A stretch of 18,404 nucleotides of DNA from Eubacterium sp. UBA3720 (GTDB taxonomy: Bacteria > Bacillota > Clostridia > Lachnospirales > Lachnospiraceae): the NCBI GenBank assembly GCA_002371335.1, contig DFHP01000070.1, forward strand, positions 1-18,404, read 5' to 3'. This document shows positions 1 through 8,500 of this stretch, piece after piece. The stretch's first letter is position 1, and each line of letters begins with the position of its first letter. The notes below the pieces were generated by a model that did not search any database, was not told the DNA's origin, and saw only the letters and a program-made list of their open reading frames with translations. The translations under genes were made by a program, and so were the position numbers.

Positions 1-785
1 TTCTGCATGCTTCCGTCTTCATAGAAAGCCTTGAATTCGTCGTTGATAAAATCTGTCAGATCGGAATCCTTGCGGCATCCCACCACATACTCTTCCGTGG
101 TGAGCTCCACGGTATGTGCCAGATCCGGATAGCTGGTTCCCTCTCCGATCAGCGCGCCCGCCATCAGAAGGTCGATCACGCTTGCTCCCGATGTGCCTGC
201 GGACACTTCCATCAGCGCGTCTGCCTGGGCTGTTACCGCAGTATATTCATAGCCCTTCTCTTTTACAATCTTTTCTCCCGCGGATCCGCTCTCTACCGCG
301 AAATTAAGCTCTGAAAGGCTTTCCTCATCCTGATATTTGTCAGCGTCCTCCGCCGGTACGACCACGACCTGCGCGTTATTGCAGTATGCGTTCGTACAGT
401 TCATGGATTTAGCCACCTCGTCGGTGTAGGTCATTCCGTTCCATACTACATCGATGCTCTTATTATCCAGTTCAAGGATCTTATTATCCCAGTCGATCTC
501 TATGAATTCTACTTCGACATCCAGATCCTCCGCCACCTTTTTTGCCAGATCAGCGTCGAATCCGATCCACTCGCCTTCATCGTTCTTATAATCCATCGGC
601 GCAAAATCGGTAATTCCGACCACCAATGTACCTTTGTCTTTAATATACTCGACATCACTGCCGGTATCGCTCTCTGCCGCCTGTACATTTTCCGCTCCCA
701 GCGCTCCTGTCAGCATCCCGCTTCCAAAAACAATACCTGAAAACATAGCGGCGGCAAGAACTGAGCTGATTACTTTTTTCTTCAT
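1..785 (-). CDS. Amino-acid ABC transporter solute-binding protein (5' part, cut by window edge)
   Basis: Family 3 extracellular solute-binding protein (SBP_bac_3 type) that would capture an amino acid outside the membrane and deliver it to an ABC permease. I translated 261 codons from ATG at 785; the C-terminus lies beyond base 1. Residues 1-36 look like a signal peptide (MKKKVISSVLAAAMF, then a hydrophobic stretch) ending near VQA-AES. The mature part opens with the family pattern GTLVVGITDFAPMDY and GFDADLAKKVAEDL, followed by DVVWNGMTYTDE and a second-lobe segment AVESGSAGE. An AGAGGG-type ribosome site lies 6 bases before the ATG. Oddity: there is no lipobox cysteine in the first 45 residues, although such proteins in monoderm bacteria are usually lipoproteins. 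The substrate cannot be told from sequence, and no permease or ATPase gene is in view; they may lie beyond the left edge. Confidence 0.9.
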   Translation of the reverse strand, partial: MKKKVISSVLAAAMFSGIVFGSGMLTGALGAENVQAAESDTGSDVEYIKDKGTLVVGITDFAPMDYKNDEGEWIGFDADLAKKVAEDLDVEVEFIEIDWDNKILELDNKSIDVVWNGMTYTDEVAKSMNCTNAYCNNAQVVVVPAEDADKYQDEESLSELNFAVESGSAGEKIVKEKGYEYTAVTAQADALMEVSAGTSGASVIDLLMAGALIGEGTSYPDLAHTVELTTEEYVVGCRKDSDLTDFINDEFKAFYEDGSMQ

Positions 786-851
786 TTCTTCCCTCTCAAT
801 TATGACTTAGTTTACCGGTTCCACGGCACGTTTGCGATTTCGTGCTCTAAC

Positions 852-880
852 ATTTTACTACATTAAACTATCACACGCAA
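852..880 (-). promoter_or_regulatory. Predicted sigma-A promoter of the solute-binding protein gene
   Basis: On the minus strand TTGCGT (875-880) and TAAAAT (852-857) are separated by exactly 17 bases. This leaves a leader of roughly 60 bases before the ATG at 785. The -10 matches consensus at 5 of 6 positions, the -35 only at the TTG core. The promoter lies between the gene and the repeat at 925-1087, so the repeat is upstream of the transcript. Confidence 0.5.
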
Positions 881-924
881 GTGAACAATATATATTAGCA
901 CCCACTTACTAACATATATAAAAC

Positions 925-1087
925 AAAGTCCGCGAGCGGACTTCAGCCCCCGGCCCCTCAAGCTTGCGGCGAGCGAACCGGACTTTGCGCGCCGCCGCAC
1001 AGCAGCGCAGCTGCCTTCCTCTGTGTGGCGTGTGCATCCCCCGGAGGGTTTGTGTCACAGGAAATTGATGCAGTTTCCTGTGACACA
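925..1087 (+). repeat. Dispersed structured repeat, copy 1
   Basis: About 160 bases that align almost end to end with 10451-10607 in the same orientation. Shared landmarks in order are AAAGTCCGC, GCGCCGCCGCAC, CAGCTG, GGCGTGTGCAT, CCCGGAGGGTTT and CACAGGAA...TTTCCT. Three paired parts are visible. AAGTCCGC/GCGGACTT lies at the left end (926-943). CGCCGCAC (993-1000) can pair with GTGTGGCG (1023-1030) with one G-U pair. A perfect 14-bp hairpin (1051-1064 with 1074-1087) closes the right end. There is no convincing coding content: the 71-codon minus-strand frame through it (909-1124) has no ribosome site and runs through the terminator stem. I recall similar intergenic repeats in Lachnospiraceae genomes, but that is memory, not a search. 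It could be a non-autonomous mobile element or a structured RNA or DNA element. Confidence 0.85.
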
Positions 1088-1093
1088 ACAAAG

Positions 1094-1135
1094 AAAGATC
1101 TCTCATGCCTGTTTTTTCCGGCATGGGAGATCTTT
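1094..1135 (-). terminator. Rho-independent terminator of the alr operon
   Basis: A 16-bp stem (1094-1109 with 1120-1135, one G-U pair) around a 10-base loop, starting 31 bases past the alr stop in the direction of transcription. On the minus strand the stem is followed by CTTTCTTTGTTG, a modest T-rich tail. The right end of repeat copy 1 is only 6 bases beyond the stem. Confidence 0.75.
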
Positions 1136-1166
1136 CGTGTTCTATATGCTTCCCGCTAAACGCAGA

Positions 1167-2306
1167 TCATTTATCGGGATATATTCTCGGCACACGGGAG
1201 GTTATGGTACAGAGCATTTCATAATTGAACCGTCCCGCCGGATCTGCGATCTCTTCGATCGGGATCCTGTTTCCGCCGTCCTTTCCTACCAGCGTTACCA
1301 CATCTTCCACCTGAACTCCGGGAATGTCTGTCACGTCGACCATCATCTGGTCCATGCAGACCCGCCCCAGGATAGGCGCGAAGCTGCCCCTGATCAGAAC
1401 TCTTCCTTTGTTCGAAAGCGCGCGTGGATATCCGTCTGCGTATCCGACGGATACGGTGGCGATCCTCGTGGTCTCTCTTTTTGTCACAAAAGTTGCTCCG
1501 TAGCTGACGCCAACACCCGGTTTCACATCTTTTACATGAATGACACGGGCCTTCCATTCCAGCGCAGGTGTAAGGTCCAGATTTTCCTTTCGGACATCCT
1601 CCGAAGGATAGATTCCGTAGGTGATAATGCCGGAACGTACCATATCATATCTGTATTTATCGAATTCCATGATTCCCGCACTGTTGCATATATGCCAGAC
1701 GGGGATTTCTGCGCCGCGGCTGCTGAGCATGCGCCGCATGGATTCAAAACCTTCAAGCTGCCTCATGCAGTATGCCTTATCCTCCTGATCGGCACATGAA
1801 AAATGTGTGAAAACGCCTTCCACATACAGATCGGGAAGTTTGCAGATATCCGCGATCACGTCGGCATCTTCTTCAGTGATCTGGAAGCCTATCCTTGTCA
1901 TCCCCGTATCCAGCGCCACATGTACCTTCGCTTTCATCCCCATCTTTGCGGCGCATTCATTCATGGCCTTTGCCGCTTCTTCATGGTAAACGGTAACCGT
2001 TATGTCATTTCTGACTGCTTCTTCAAACTGCTTCGGAGAAGTATAGCCAAGGATCAGAATGGGAAGAGTGATCCCGTTCTCCCGCAGCTCTTCGCCTTCC
2101 TCAAGCGTCGCCACGGCAAAATAATCAACTTCGGGCTCCAGGTATTTTCCCACCCGGACCGCCCCGTGCCCGTAGGCGTTGGCTTTTATCACTGCCAGAA
2201 GCTTTGTATCTTCGCTGATCCTTTTTTTCGCCTCCTCTATATTATGTCCGATAGCCGAAAGCGAAACCTCCGCATATGTTCTTAAATATGGCTCCATATG
2301 AACCAT
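1167..2306 (-). CDS. alr: Alanine racemase
   Basis: PLP enzyme of fold type III that interconverts L- and D-alanine in the cytosol, supplying D-alanine for peptidoglycan. The PLP lysine is K41 in VIKANAYGHG. The opposite catalytic tyrosine is Y269 in GVGVSYGATF. Other family motifs are ALDTGMTRIGF, FTHFSCAD and GRVCMDQMMVDVT. Length from this start is 379 residues, normal for the family. The frame is open up to a GTG at 2399 that overlaps the stop of the upstream regulator (GTGA), but that start has no ribosome site and would add 31 atypical residues. A strong AGGAGG at 2310-2315 lies just before ATG 2306 (spacing 3) and 12 bases before ATG 2297, so the true start is 2306 or 2297. The gene is last in the operon and followed by a terminator. 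Confidence 0.96.
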   Translation of the reverse strand: MVHMEPYLRTYAEVSLSAIGHNIEEAKKRISEDTKLLAVIKANAYGHGAVRVGKYLEPEVDYFAVATLEEGEELRENGITLPILILGYTSPKQFEEAVRNDITVTVYHEEAAKAMNECAAKMGMKAKVHVALDTGMTRIGFQITEEDADVIADICKLPDLYVEGVFTHFSCADQEDKAYCMRQLEGFESMRRMLSSRGAEIPVWHICNSAGIMEFDKYRYDMVRSGIITYGIYPSEDVRKENLDLTPALEWKARVIHVKDVKPGVGVSYGATFVTKRETTRIATVSVGYADGYPRALSNKGRVLIRGSFAPILGRVCMDQMMVDVTDIPGVQVEDVVTLVGKDGGNRIPIEEIADPAGRFNYEMLCTITSRVPRIYPDK

Positions 2307-2309
2307 CTT

Positions 2310-2315
2310 CCTCCT
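2310..2315 (-). promoter_or_regulatory. Ribosome binding site that decides the alr start
   Basis: AGGAGG on the minus strand, inside the long open frame. It rules out the GTG at 2399 as the main start. Spacing is 3 bases to ATG 2306 and 12 to ATG 2297, neither ideal, so the choice between those two stays open. Confidence 0.7.
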
Positions 2316-2395
2316 GCAAATATTTGAAATTCTGACCGGGCAGCCGGAAATCCTCTCCCCCTGCGCCCCCGGAATGCTGACTGACCGAAGCTGTT

Positions 2396-2860
2396 TCACT
2401 TCTGGCCTGCGTCAGGTTTTTTGATGGCAGAATAAATATTTTTTACATTTTTCAGGACTACATGAGTTCTGGTATCTTTTACGCCATCCAGACTCATGAT
2501 CTGCCTGTGAGTCTGATCAAGCTCATCCGAAGAAGCACATGCGATCTTTAAAAGAAGATCGAACTCCCCTGTCTGATAGTAACAGGAAACAACCTGCTCC
2601 ATCTCCTGGATCGTCTGGCTGAAGTTATCATAATACTTCGGGTTTGAAAGGCTCACCTCCATGAGGGCGGTAAGCTCATATCCGGTCTTCTGTTCGTCCA
2701 CGATGATCGTATACTGCTTGATCACCCCGCTCTCTTCAAGCTTCCTGATTCGCTCGATCACAGCCGAAACCGATAAGTGAATTTTTTTACTGATACTAGA
2801 TGCCGTCTCTCTGGCATTATCCTGCAGTAATTTCAGGATCGTATAATCTATTCTATCCAT
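2396..2860 (-). CDS. Lrp/AsnC family transcriptional regulator
   Basis: Small DNA-binding protein of the feast/famine family; 154 residues from ATG 2860, the usual size. Residues 1-55 form the winged helix-turn-helix (MDRIDYTILKLLQDNAR, then SVSAVIERIRKLEESGVI). Residues about 60-145 form the ligand-binding RAM domain, with GEFDLLLKIA. The frame can be extended to a GTG at 2905, but the extra 15 residues precede the conserved MDxxDxxIL start and have no ribosome site; before ATG 2860 there is only a weak GGGG. Its stop at 2396 is 90 bases from alr, so the two are probably co-transcribed. I infer it senses an amino acid, possibly alanine, and may regulate itself and alr; the sequence does not prove this. 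Confidence 0.92.
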   Translation of the reverse strand: MDRIDYTILKLLQDNARETASSISKKIHLSVSAVIERIRKLEESGVIKQYTIIVDEQKTGYELTALMEVSLSNPKYYDNFSQTIQEMEQVVSCYYQTGEFDLLLKIACASSDELDQTHRQIMSLDGVKDTRTHVVLKNVKNIYSAIKKPDAGQK

Positions 2861-2936
2861 AAATAAAAACCCCGCGCGGCAGTGATCTTTTATGATTTTT
2901 GTCACCGCCGTATTTCTAAAACTTTATCCATTTCAG

Positions 2937-2965
2937 AGTTTAACAATGTTTTTTTCAGATATCAA
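2937..2965 (-). promoter_or_regulatory. Possible internal promoter for the lrp-alr pair
   Basis: On the minus strand TTGATA (2960-2965) and TAAACT (2937-2942) are 17 bases apart, about 75 bases before the regulator's ATG. The gap to the preceding membrane-protein gene (182 bases) is the longest inside this gene cluster, which fits a separate promoter here. A short inverted pair TTACG (2983-2987) / CGTAA (2996-3000) in A/T-rich sequence just upstream could be an operator; this is inference only. Confidence 0.4.
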
Positions 2966-3042
2966 TGGAAAAACGGAAATTTTTACGTTTTTCGCCGTAA
3001 TTTTTAAGGCGGGGAGCATCGCTTATATGTATGCTCTCTCTG

Positions 3043-3624
3043 TTATTTTTTTGTCGTCAGCCACTGAACAGCCACTCCCATGCAAAGCAGAACGGCAAAA
3101 AAAACAAGCGTGCTTCTTTCTGTTCCGCCCGGCAGTGTCACATAGTTTTTCACCTGGTCAACTATGACCGCCGATCCCGCTGCCGCGGACAAAAAAATGA
3201 TCACTTTCTGTTCGTACTGCATTGCCATCACGCCGGACACGACTGCGACGACCGCCCATATCAGCATACTTATGATACGCCAGCTCTCAGTCTGCGGAAA
3301 TGTGATAGTGTTCATCAGTGCGGTTCCCAGGATCACCGCCAGTACAAAAACTCCCAGCGCCTTGAATTTCAGGGCAATAATGACGCATAAAGCGGCGCAG
3401 TTCAACGCGATAAGCAGCAGGAGCGGCCTTGATAATCCCGTGACAAAATACGGAAAAATGATCACTCCCAGCGCGAAGCCTGCACAGCCGCTTATAAGCG
3501 CGATACCTAGCTTCATAAGCTTATAGCCGCAGAAGCATGCAACGGCCGCCAGAATGACCGATACGCCGCTGACCGCCATCGTATGCTGCATGATACTATT
3601 GAACATCAATCTCAGAAGTTCCAT
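3043..3624 (-). CDS. Seven-helix integral membrane protein (DUF4203/TMEM198-like), function unknown
   Basis: 193 residues, almost entirely hydrophobic, with about seven membrane segments near residues 16-34, 36-62, 66-84, 86-106, 116-134, 140-158 and 170-188. There is no signal peptide beyond the first helix and no catalytic motif I recognise. Glycine-rich helices (GYKLMKLGIALISGCAGFALG) recall the DUF4203/TMEM198 group; that assignment is tentative. An AGGAA ribosome site lies about 9 bases before ATG 3624. It starts 50 bases after the TPR gene and is likely co-transcribed with it, so it could be the membrane partner of the DUF5717/DUF5716/TPR proteins. That link rests on position alone. Confidence 0.8.
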   Translation of the reverse strand: MELLRLMFNSIMQHTMAVSGVSVILAAVACFCGYKLMKLGIALISGCAGFALGVIIFPYFVTGLSRPLLLLIALNCAALCVIIALKFKALGVFVLAVILGTALMNTITFPQTESWRIISMLIWAVVAVVSGVMAMQYEQKVIIFLSAAAGSAVIVDQVKNYVTLPGGTERSTLVFFAVLLCMGVAVQWLTTKK

Positions 3625-3674
3625 TTATACTATTCCTCATTCTTTCCTGTCCGATCTGTAATATAAGCTCCGGT

Positions 3675-4442
3675 TCACTCACAAACCAGATGATACTGAT
3701 CCACCCATTTCCGGAGCGTATCTTCCAGATCCTCCGGCATGCGCGGCGTTTTTAACCCGGACAGTTCTCTCTCCATCTCCGCCTCTGTTTCAGCATCCAG
3801 TCCTGCTTCCTCTGCCAGCTGTCTGTATGCTTTTTCGCCGTCTTTCAGATACACCGCATAAAGATAGCTTTTCAGCGACGCCTTTGTATGAAGGAGCTCA
3901 TAAGCCTGTCTGAAATAAGAAACAGCTTCCTCCATCTGGAACATTTTCGCGTAAACATATCCGATATTGTTATAGATCACGCCCATATACTGGGCACCGT
4001 ATCCTTCTTTTTCCTTCATATCCAGCACGTTCTGATAGATGTCCGCAGCTTTCAGGAAACGTCTGTGTTTTACAAGGGTATCCCCCTTACGCTTGATCCT
4101 GTCGTATGACGGTCTGCTTTCCAGTACTGTCAGCTCTTCAAGAGCCTTCTTCATCATGACCGCATCCGGATATCCGCCCTCGCGGTAAAGCATCAGCAGC
4201 GTGTCGCGCACTCTGAATTCCTGCTTTGTGAGTATGACCAGATTCTGCGCCAGTCTTTTCATACGCAGTTCGTCCTTGATCCATCTGATCAGTTCTCCGG
4301 TCATAAATTCCTGATCCAGCAGCGGCAGATTGCTGATCATAAAGTAGATCAGTTCTTCCACGGAATAGATATTAAGACCTGTGCTTTCGATATAGAATGG
4401 TTTTTCAGCGCGCCTCACCTGGCATAAAATACATTCACTCAT
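3675..4442 (-). CDS. TPR-repeat protein in the DUF5717-DUF5716 operon
   Basis: 255 residues from ATG 4442. The start overlaps the stop of the upstream gene (ATGA) and has GGAGG 7 bases before it, so translation is probably coupled; the open frame further upstream is a shadow of that gene. The N-terminus carries a CILC pair. Residues about 20-110 are helical with no named domain. Two tetratricopeptide-like repeats follow: one around KGDTLVKHRRFLKAADIYQN, the other around YNNIGYVYAKMFQMEEAVSY. The C-terminal third is acidic and helical. TPRs are protein-binding modules and are common in Hsp70 and Hsp90 partners, which is suggestive beside a degenerate Hsp70-like protein. No enzyme signature is seen; likely cytosolic. 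Confidence 0.85.
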   Translation of the reverse strand: MSECILCQVRRAEKPFYIESTGLNIYSVEELIYFMISNLPLLDQEFMTGELIRWIKDELRMKRLAQNLVILTKQEFRVRDTLLMLYREGGYPDAVMMKKALEELTVLESRPSYDRIKRKGDTLVKHRRFLKAADIYQNVLDMKEKEGYGAQYMGVIYNNIGYVYAKMFQMEEAVSYFRQAYELLHTKASLKSYLYAVYLKDGEKAYRQLAEEAGLDAETEAEMERELSGLKTPRMPEDLEDTLRKWVDQYHLVCE

Positions 4443-5578
4443 CTGACGCCCTCCAGTACTTCTTTCCATTTTATACCGCAGGATGGAAACATGTCTCCAA
4501 AGCCCATATCTTCCACTTCCACCGTACATTGATTTCTGGATTCAAACTCAACGTGCAGATGGATCCGCGTGGTCCTTGCCGGTCTGTCCGGCAGTCCTTC
4601 CAGATCGATCCTGCAAAGTCTGCGTCCGCCTTCCTTTGAACTGCTTATCACAAGGACGACTCTCTTCTGATCTCCGAGAATGAACTCACAGTCATGTCTT
4701 GCGTTATACCAGTGAGCGCCCGCGGTGATCAGCGGATAGTAGGCTGTCTTTTCTCCCACCTGAACGTTCATTCCTATATTATCGCGGACCAGCGAATCTC
4801 CGGCGAAGGATATTCCCCGTATCCGCTTTTCATCAGCTCTTTCCCTTGCTCCGAAACATGCTCCCCGCGCAAAAATATATTCCTCGGTAAAAGCAGGTCT
4901 TCCTCCTTTTACCAGAACTTTTTTGGACTCCAGAGCCCAGGGCTGCTCAAGGTCGCTGCCTGTGACAAAAACACTGGAATAGATGTCCCTGTTCAGCGTG
5001 TCTCTGATGATCCCGGCAAGCAGCCGGCCTTTTGTCTCCGGATCATCTCCGAAGTTTCCGAGCTCCTCCACCTTTACCGACGCCGTGACCGAAGAGGTCT
5101 TCCTGTTCAGCGACAGAGAATAAAAGCTTACGTCGTTCTCCTCGCCGATCACAAAGCAGGCGGCGTTGTGCTTCCACATTTCCTGCTTCTGATACATGAT
5201 ATAATAGTAGACGCTTTCCTTATAATCCTGCATATAGCCTCTGCTTTTTGATATGCCAAGGAGCGCTAATACCTTCTGAAGAAGGGTGACCATCGGCTTT
5301 GAAAGATCTTCCACCGTAAACATCAAACCGACGATCTCTCTCTTTATATCACTGATACCGACAGTGGCCAGCGCCTCGCGCAGGACTCCCGAAAGGACCT
5401 CCGCCACCCGGTCGTCGGAAATACTGTCAGCTTTTTCGAATATCTCTGTAAGATTCACACGGGCGTTTCCGATCTTCATCAGTCTGGCTCCGGTCTTCCT
5501 GCTTGCCATATCAAAATAGCAGATCTGAGGCGAACTGACATTCAGGTCGATTCCCATGATAATTTTTCTGTAGCCCAA
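4439..5578 (-). CDS. Degenerate Hsp70-like protein (DUF5716-like), function unknown
   Basis: 379 residues. The outline follows Hsp70/DnaK. GIDLNVSSP (9-17) stands where GIDLGTTNS lies. A helical segment at 95-135 ends in KESVYYYIMYQ, like the EPTAAALAYG region. VFVTGSD (203-209), then RPAFTEEYIFARGACFGA, matches VGGS...NPDEAVAIGAA. Residues 255-360 resemble the beta substrate-binding domain: IGMNVQVGEKTAYYPLI, then RIDLEGLPDRPARTTRIHL and VEFESRNQCTVEVED. The phosphate-2 glycine motif DLGGGT is replaced by VIGEENDV (143-150), so ATP hydrolysis is doubtful. The helical lid is absent. I believe this is Pfam DUF5716, from memory. The start is TTG at 5578, 7 bases after a perfect AGGAGG (5586-5591); the first in-frame ATG is 5557. 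It lies 15 bases after the DUF5717-like gene and overlaps the TPR gene. Confidence 0.85.
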   Translation of the reverse strand: MGYRKIIMGIDLNVSSPQICYFDMASRKTGARLMKIGNARVNLTEIFEKADSISDDRVAEVLSGVLREALATVGISDIKREIVGLMFTVEDLSKPMVTLLQKVLALLGISKSRGYMQDYKESVYYYIMYQKQEMWKHNAACFVIGEENDVSFYSLSLNRKTSSVTASVKVEELGNFGDDPETKGRLLAGIIRDTLNRDIYSSVFVTGSDLEQPWALESKKVLVKGGRPAFTEEYIFARGACFGARERADEKRIRGISFAGDSLVRDNIGMNVQVGEKTAYYPLITAGAHWYNARHDCEFILGDQKRVVLVISSSKEGGRRLCRIDLEGLPDRPARTTRIHLHVEFESRNQCTVEVEDMGFGDMFPSCGIKWKEVLEGVR

Positions 5579-5585
5579 ATCATCT

Positions 5586-5591
5586 CCTCCT
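5586..5591 (-). promoter_or_regulatory. Ribosome binding site supporting a TTG start
   Basis: AGGAGG on the minus strand ends 7 bases before TTG 5578. The nearby ATG in between is out of frame, and the in-frame ATG at 5557 would be 28 bases away. The TTG start is therefore favoured. Confidence 0.65.
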
Positions 5592-5593
5592 GT

Positions 5594-8500
5594 TTACATC
5601 AGCTGCAGGAACGTATCTACAAAGACTTCCTGCTTCAGATACTGCTCCGCAGCCGCTTTCAGTCCGTCAAGATCTTTTTCATCCTGCAGCTTCAGCATAC
5701 GGTTCAGCAATTTATATCTGCTTCTTCCGGGATTGTCAGAAACCGGAGCTTCTATCGTTTTTTCTTCCGTGGTTCCTGTCACTCCGTTCTGTGTGACCTC
5801 CAGATAATATGTGACCTTCTCTCCGTAGAACAGGAGCAGCTCTTTTACAAAGATACCGTGATACACGTCTCTCATCTGTTCCCTGTACCACTTTTCCTCC
5901 CCGCCGCTGCGGTGGATCCTGTAGCAGATCGTGACCTTGCTTGAAGGGAGGAACTGTTCCTCAATAAAGACTTTATCCTCCAGCTGATATCTTTCGATCA
6001 GCTTCATGGGCAGCTGCCTGTAAAAACCGAAGCGGATGTTTCTGGCAAGAAGAGTCTCCAGAAGGCGGCTGATATCAGACATCCGCGCACCGGAGTATAC
6101 CGGTGTTTTTTTCTCCGGATATCTCTGATCCGGGCTTGCCGGATTCATGTCCGCGTAAAACTTCAGAAGCGATATCTGCGTGCTAATGCTAAGATTCCAC
6201 TGCCGCTCATAGCATGACTCGATCATCTGATGTATCTCCCGCGAAACCTTGCGTCTTCCCATCAGCTCCTGCCGGCAGATATATGACATATACTGTGTGA
6301 TCACCTGAATGTTTCCCTGCGCTTTCAGATACGCCTTCAGGATACTGGTCTCTTCCTGCGGGAAGGTGTGAGCGAAAACGCACTGTTTCAGGATCTTTTC
6401 ATCCACCGAATAGGTTTCCATTCCAAAGCCTGAGAGCATCTTTCGCAGGGCGCAGAGATCCTTTACCGAGCCGTCGTAATACAGACGCATATACTCCAGC
6501 ACCATCTCGTCATATTTTCCGCCCCGGACCACATGAACTGCCATCGCCAGCAGCTCCTCGTCATACTTCAGGTCCGTCTGCCGGATGATCTCCCTGGTCA
6601 TTCTCAGCATCAGCGTCGGATCGATATGCTCATAGCCATTCTCCGCAAGGGCTGCAAAAGCCTCCACAAATCTGCCCTCTTCCACAAGGAGCGTGACGCA
6701 TTTTGTCTTATCGGCGGCCACGAACAGCGGAACATCCATCGAATATACAAAATCCGCCCGTTTCTTCTCATCGGTTTCCTGCAGATAATGATCCATCAGC
6801 TTCTGACGGACCGCAAGCTTGTAGTCACCGGCAAACCGCTGATCCTCCAGGATCATGCGAAAGGCTTCGATATTTTCATCATCTATCCTGATGTCTGATA
6901 TGTTTTCTCCGCAGCAGTACAGCAAAACTCCCGGATGCTGAACATTCATAGACAGACATACCGAAGCAAGCCTTTCCTCGTCCATGAGCTTTTCCTGCGT
7001 GCAGGCGGCGTCGGTAAAACGCCTGTGAAGCTCATCCTCGAACAGGATACAGCCTTTCCTGTTATATATATTTACATACGCGGTCCCGCCGGCGACAGGA
7101 TATGCCTGTTCCCCGCCGAGAGCGTCATATCTTACGATCACCCTTCTGACTCTCGGATCTTCAGTCACGATCTTATGTCTGAAAATGATATCCGCCATCA
7201 GCGCCGCGATCCTTCCGTTTTCCGGTTCCCCGAAAAACTCTCTGTAGAGAACCGTGAAATGCTCATTGATCAGGCCTTTTTCCAGTGAACTCTCCGCAAA
7301 AGTCCTCATTTTTCCGGAGAACATATCATACACAGCCGGATTTGTTTTTCTGTGTGTGATGACAGACGCGTAAAGCAGAGCTTTTACCTTGTCCGAAAGT
7401 GTATCGTTGTAGGCGAAATACATCAGGACCTGCATGGGCAGAGGTCTTCCCAGACTTCCGTCATGCGTCTCCATATAATACTCATATATCCTGGTGATCC
7501 GGAGATTTCGCCTGATGGCCCTCTCATACCAGACGAAATAAGCCCGTCTTACCGGCTTTCCCTTGATGATCAGACGGCAGACCGCCTCCAGGATATCATC
7601 TGAGCGGTACATCTCGTATCCTTTTTTCAAAAACCGGAATATATTACCTGAATAACGCTTCACATTATCAGAAAGGAACGCGCACCTTCTTATCGCTCTT
7701 TCGGTGATGACGCCTTTGCGCATGGCAAAACTCAGTACATGCATGTAAAAAGGCGTCAGTTTTCTCAGATACGCTTCATTTTTTCTTATGATCTTCCAGG
7801 CGTACATATACAGCAGCGGACTGTTGCACCCCGTGTCATGGCAGAATTCCAGCTGACGCAGAAGTCCCATGTCATCAAGTGTTCTGCGCCGTGATTCTTC
7901 CGACTGTTTCATATATAGTACCAGGATGTTCGACGGCACCATGGCAGATATCTGTTCCAGTTCGGGAAGTATGTTGCTTTCTTCATCGGGAAGAAGCCCT
8001 ATATTCTTTGCAATATAAAGATAGGCTGCCCTCTCTTCCTGATAACGCAGGGGGAGCGTGCCGTCCTTTATCGGCCATATCACACGCATGGCTTCCGACG
8101 TTTTTCCCCGTACCATGGCCAGATACGCTTTATACAGGACATATCCCGCATTCGACGGATATGAAATGCAAAGGTCGTCTATAATGGTCTTTGACCGGAT
8201 ATACCATGTGCCCTCGTCCGATCTGTCAAGTTCATAGTCGAGCAGAAGCTCTGCAAGTTTTGTTTTCTGACGGTGTGTTTCTATTTCTCTGAAGTTCAGA
8301 ATGCTTTCTCCGGTGGATGCGGAGACAGTAAACGTGATTTCCTGATGAAGACTGTGTATCCTGATCTTCGATGTCGTTTTCCAGGTCTTCAGTTTTTCGC
8401 GTCTGATCACGTAATCCAGGGCGAATACTTTACCTATAAATTCATCTGAGCTGATCGTTTTTCTGGACACTTCCAGAAAATCCCCTTCAACCTCGATATC

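Noticed and set aside
925..1087. Repeat as a CRISPR unit or an insertion sequence end
   Set aside because: There are no regularly spaced copies and no transposase gene or target duplication that I can see. Two distant copies and a fragment fit a dispersed repeat instead.
909..1124. 71-codon minus-strand frame across repeat copy 1
   Set aside because: It starts inside the terminator stem and is made of repeat sequence. I recall similar frames being annotated as spurious hypothetical proteins in relatives, so I treat it as non-coding.
1023..1799. 258-codon plus-strand open frame
   Set aside because: It runs antisense through alr and the terminator, has no ribosome site, and its product has no family motif. 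It is a shadow of alr.
2307..2399. N-terminal extension of alr from GTG 2399
   Set aside because: The GTGA overlap is attractive for coupling, but there is no ribosome site, the residues are not racemase-like, and a strong AGGAGG lies just before ATG 2306/2297.
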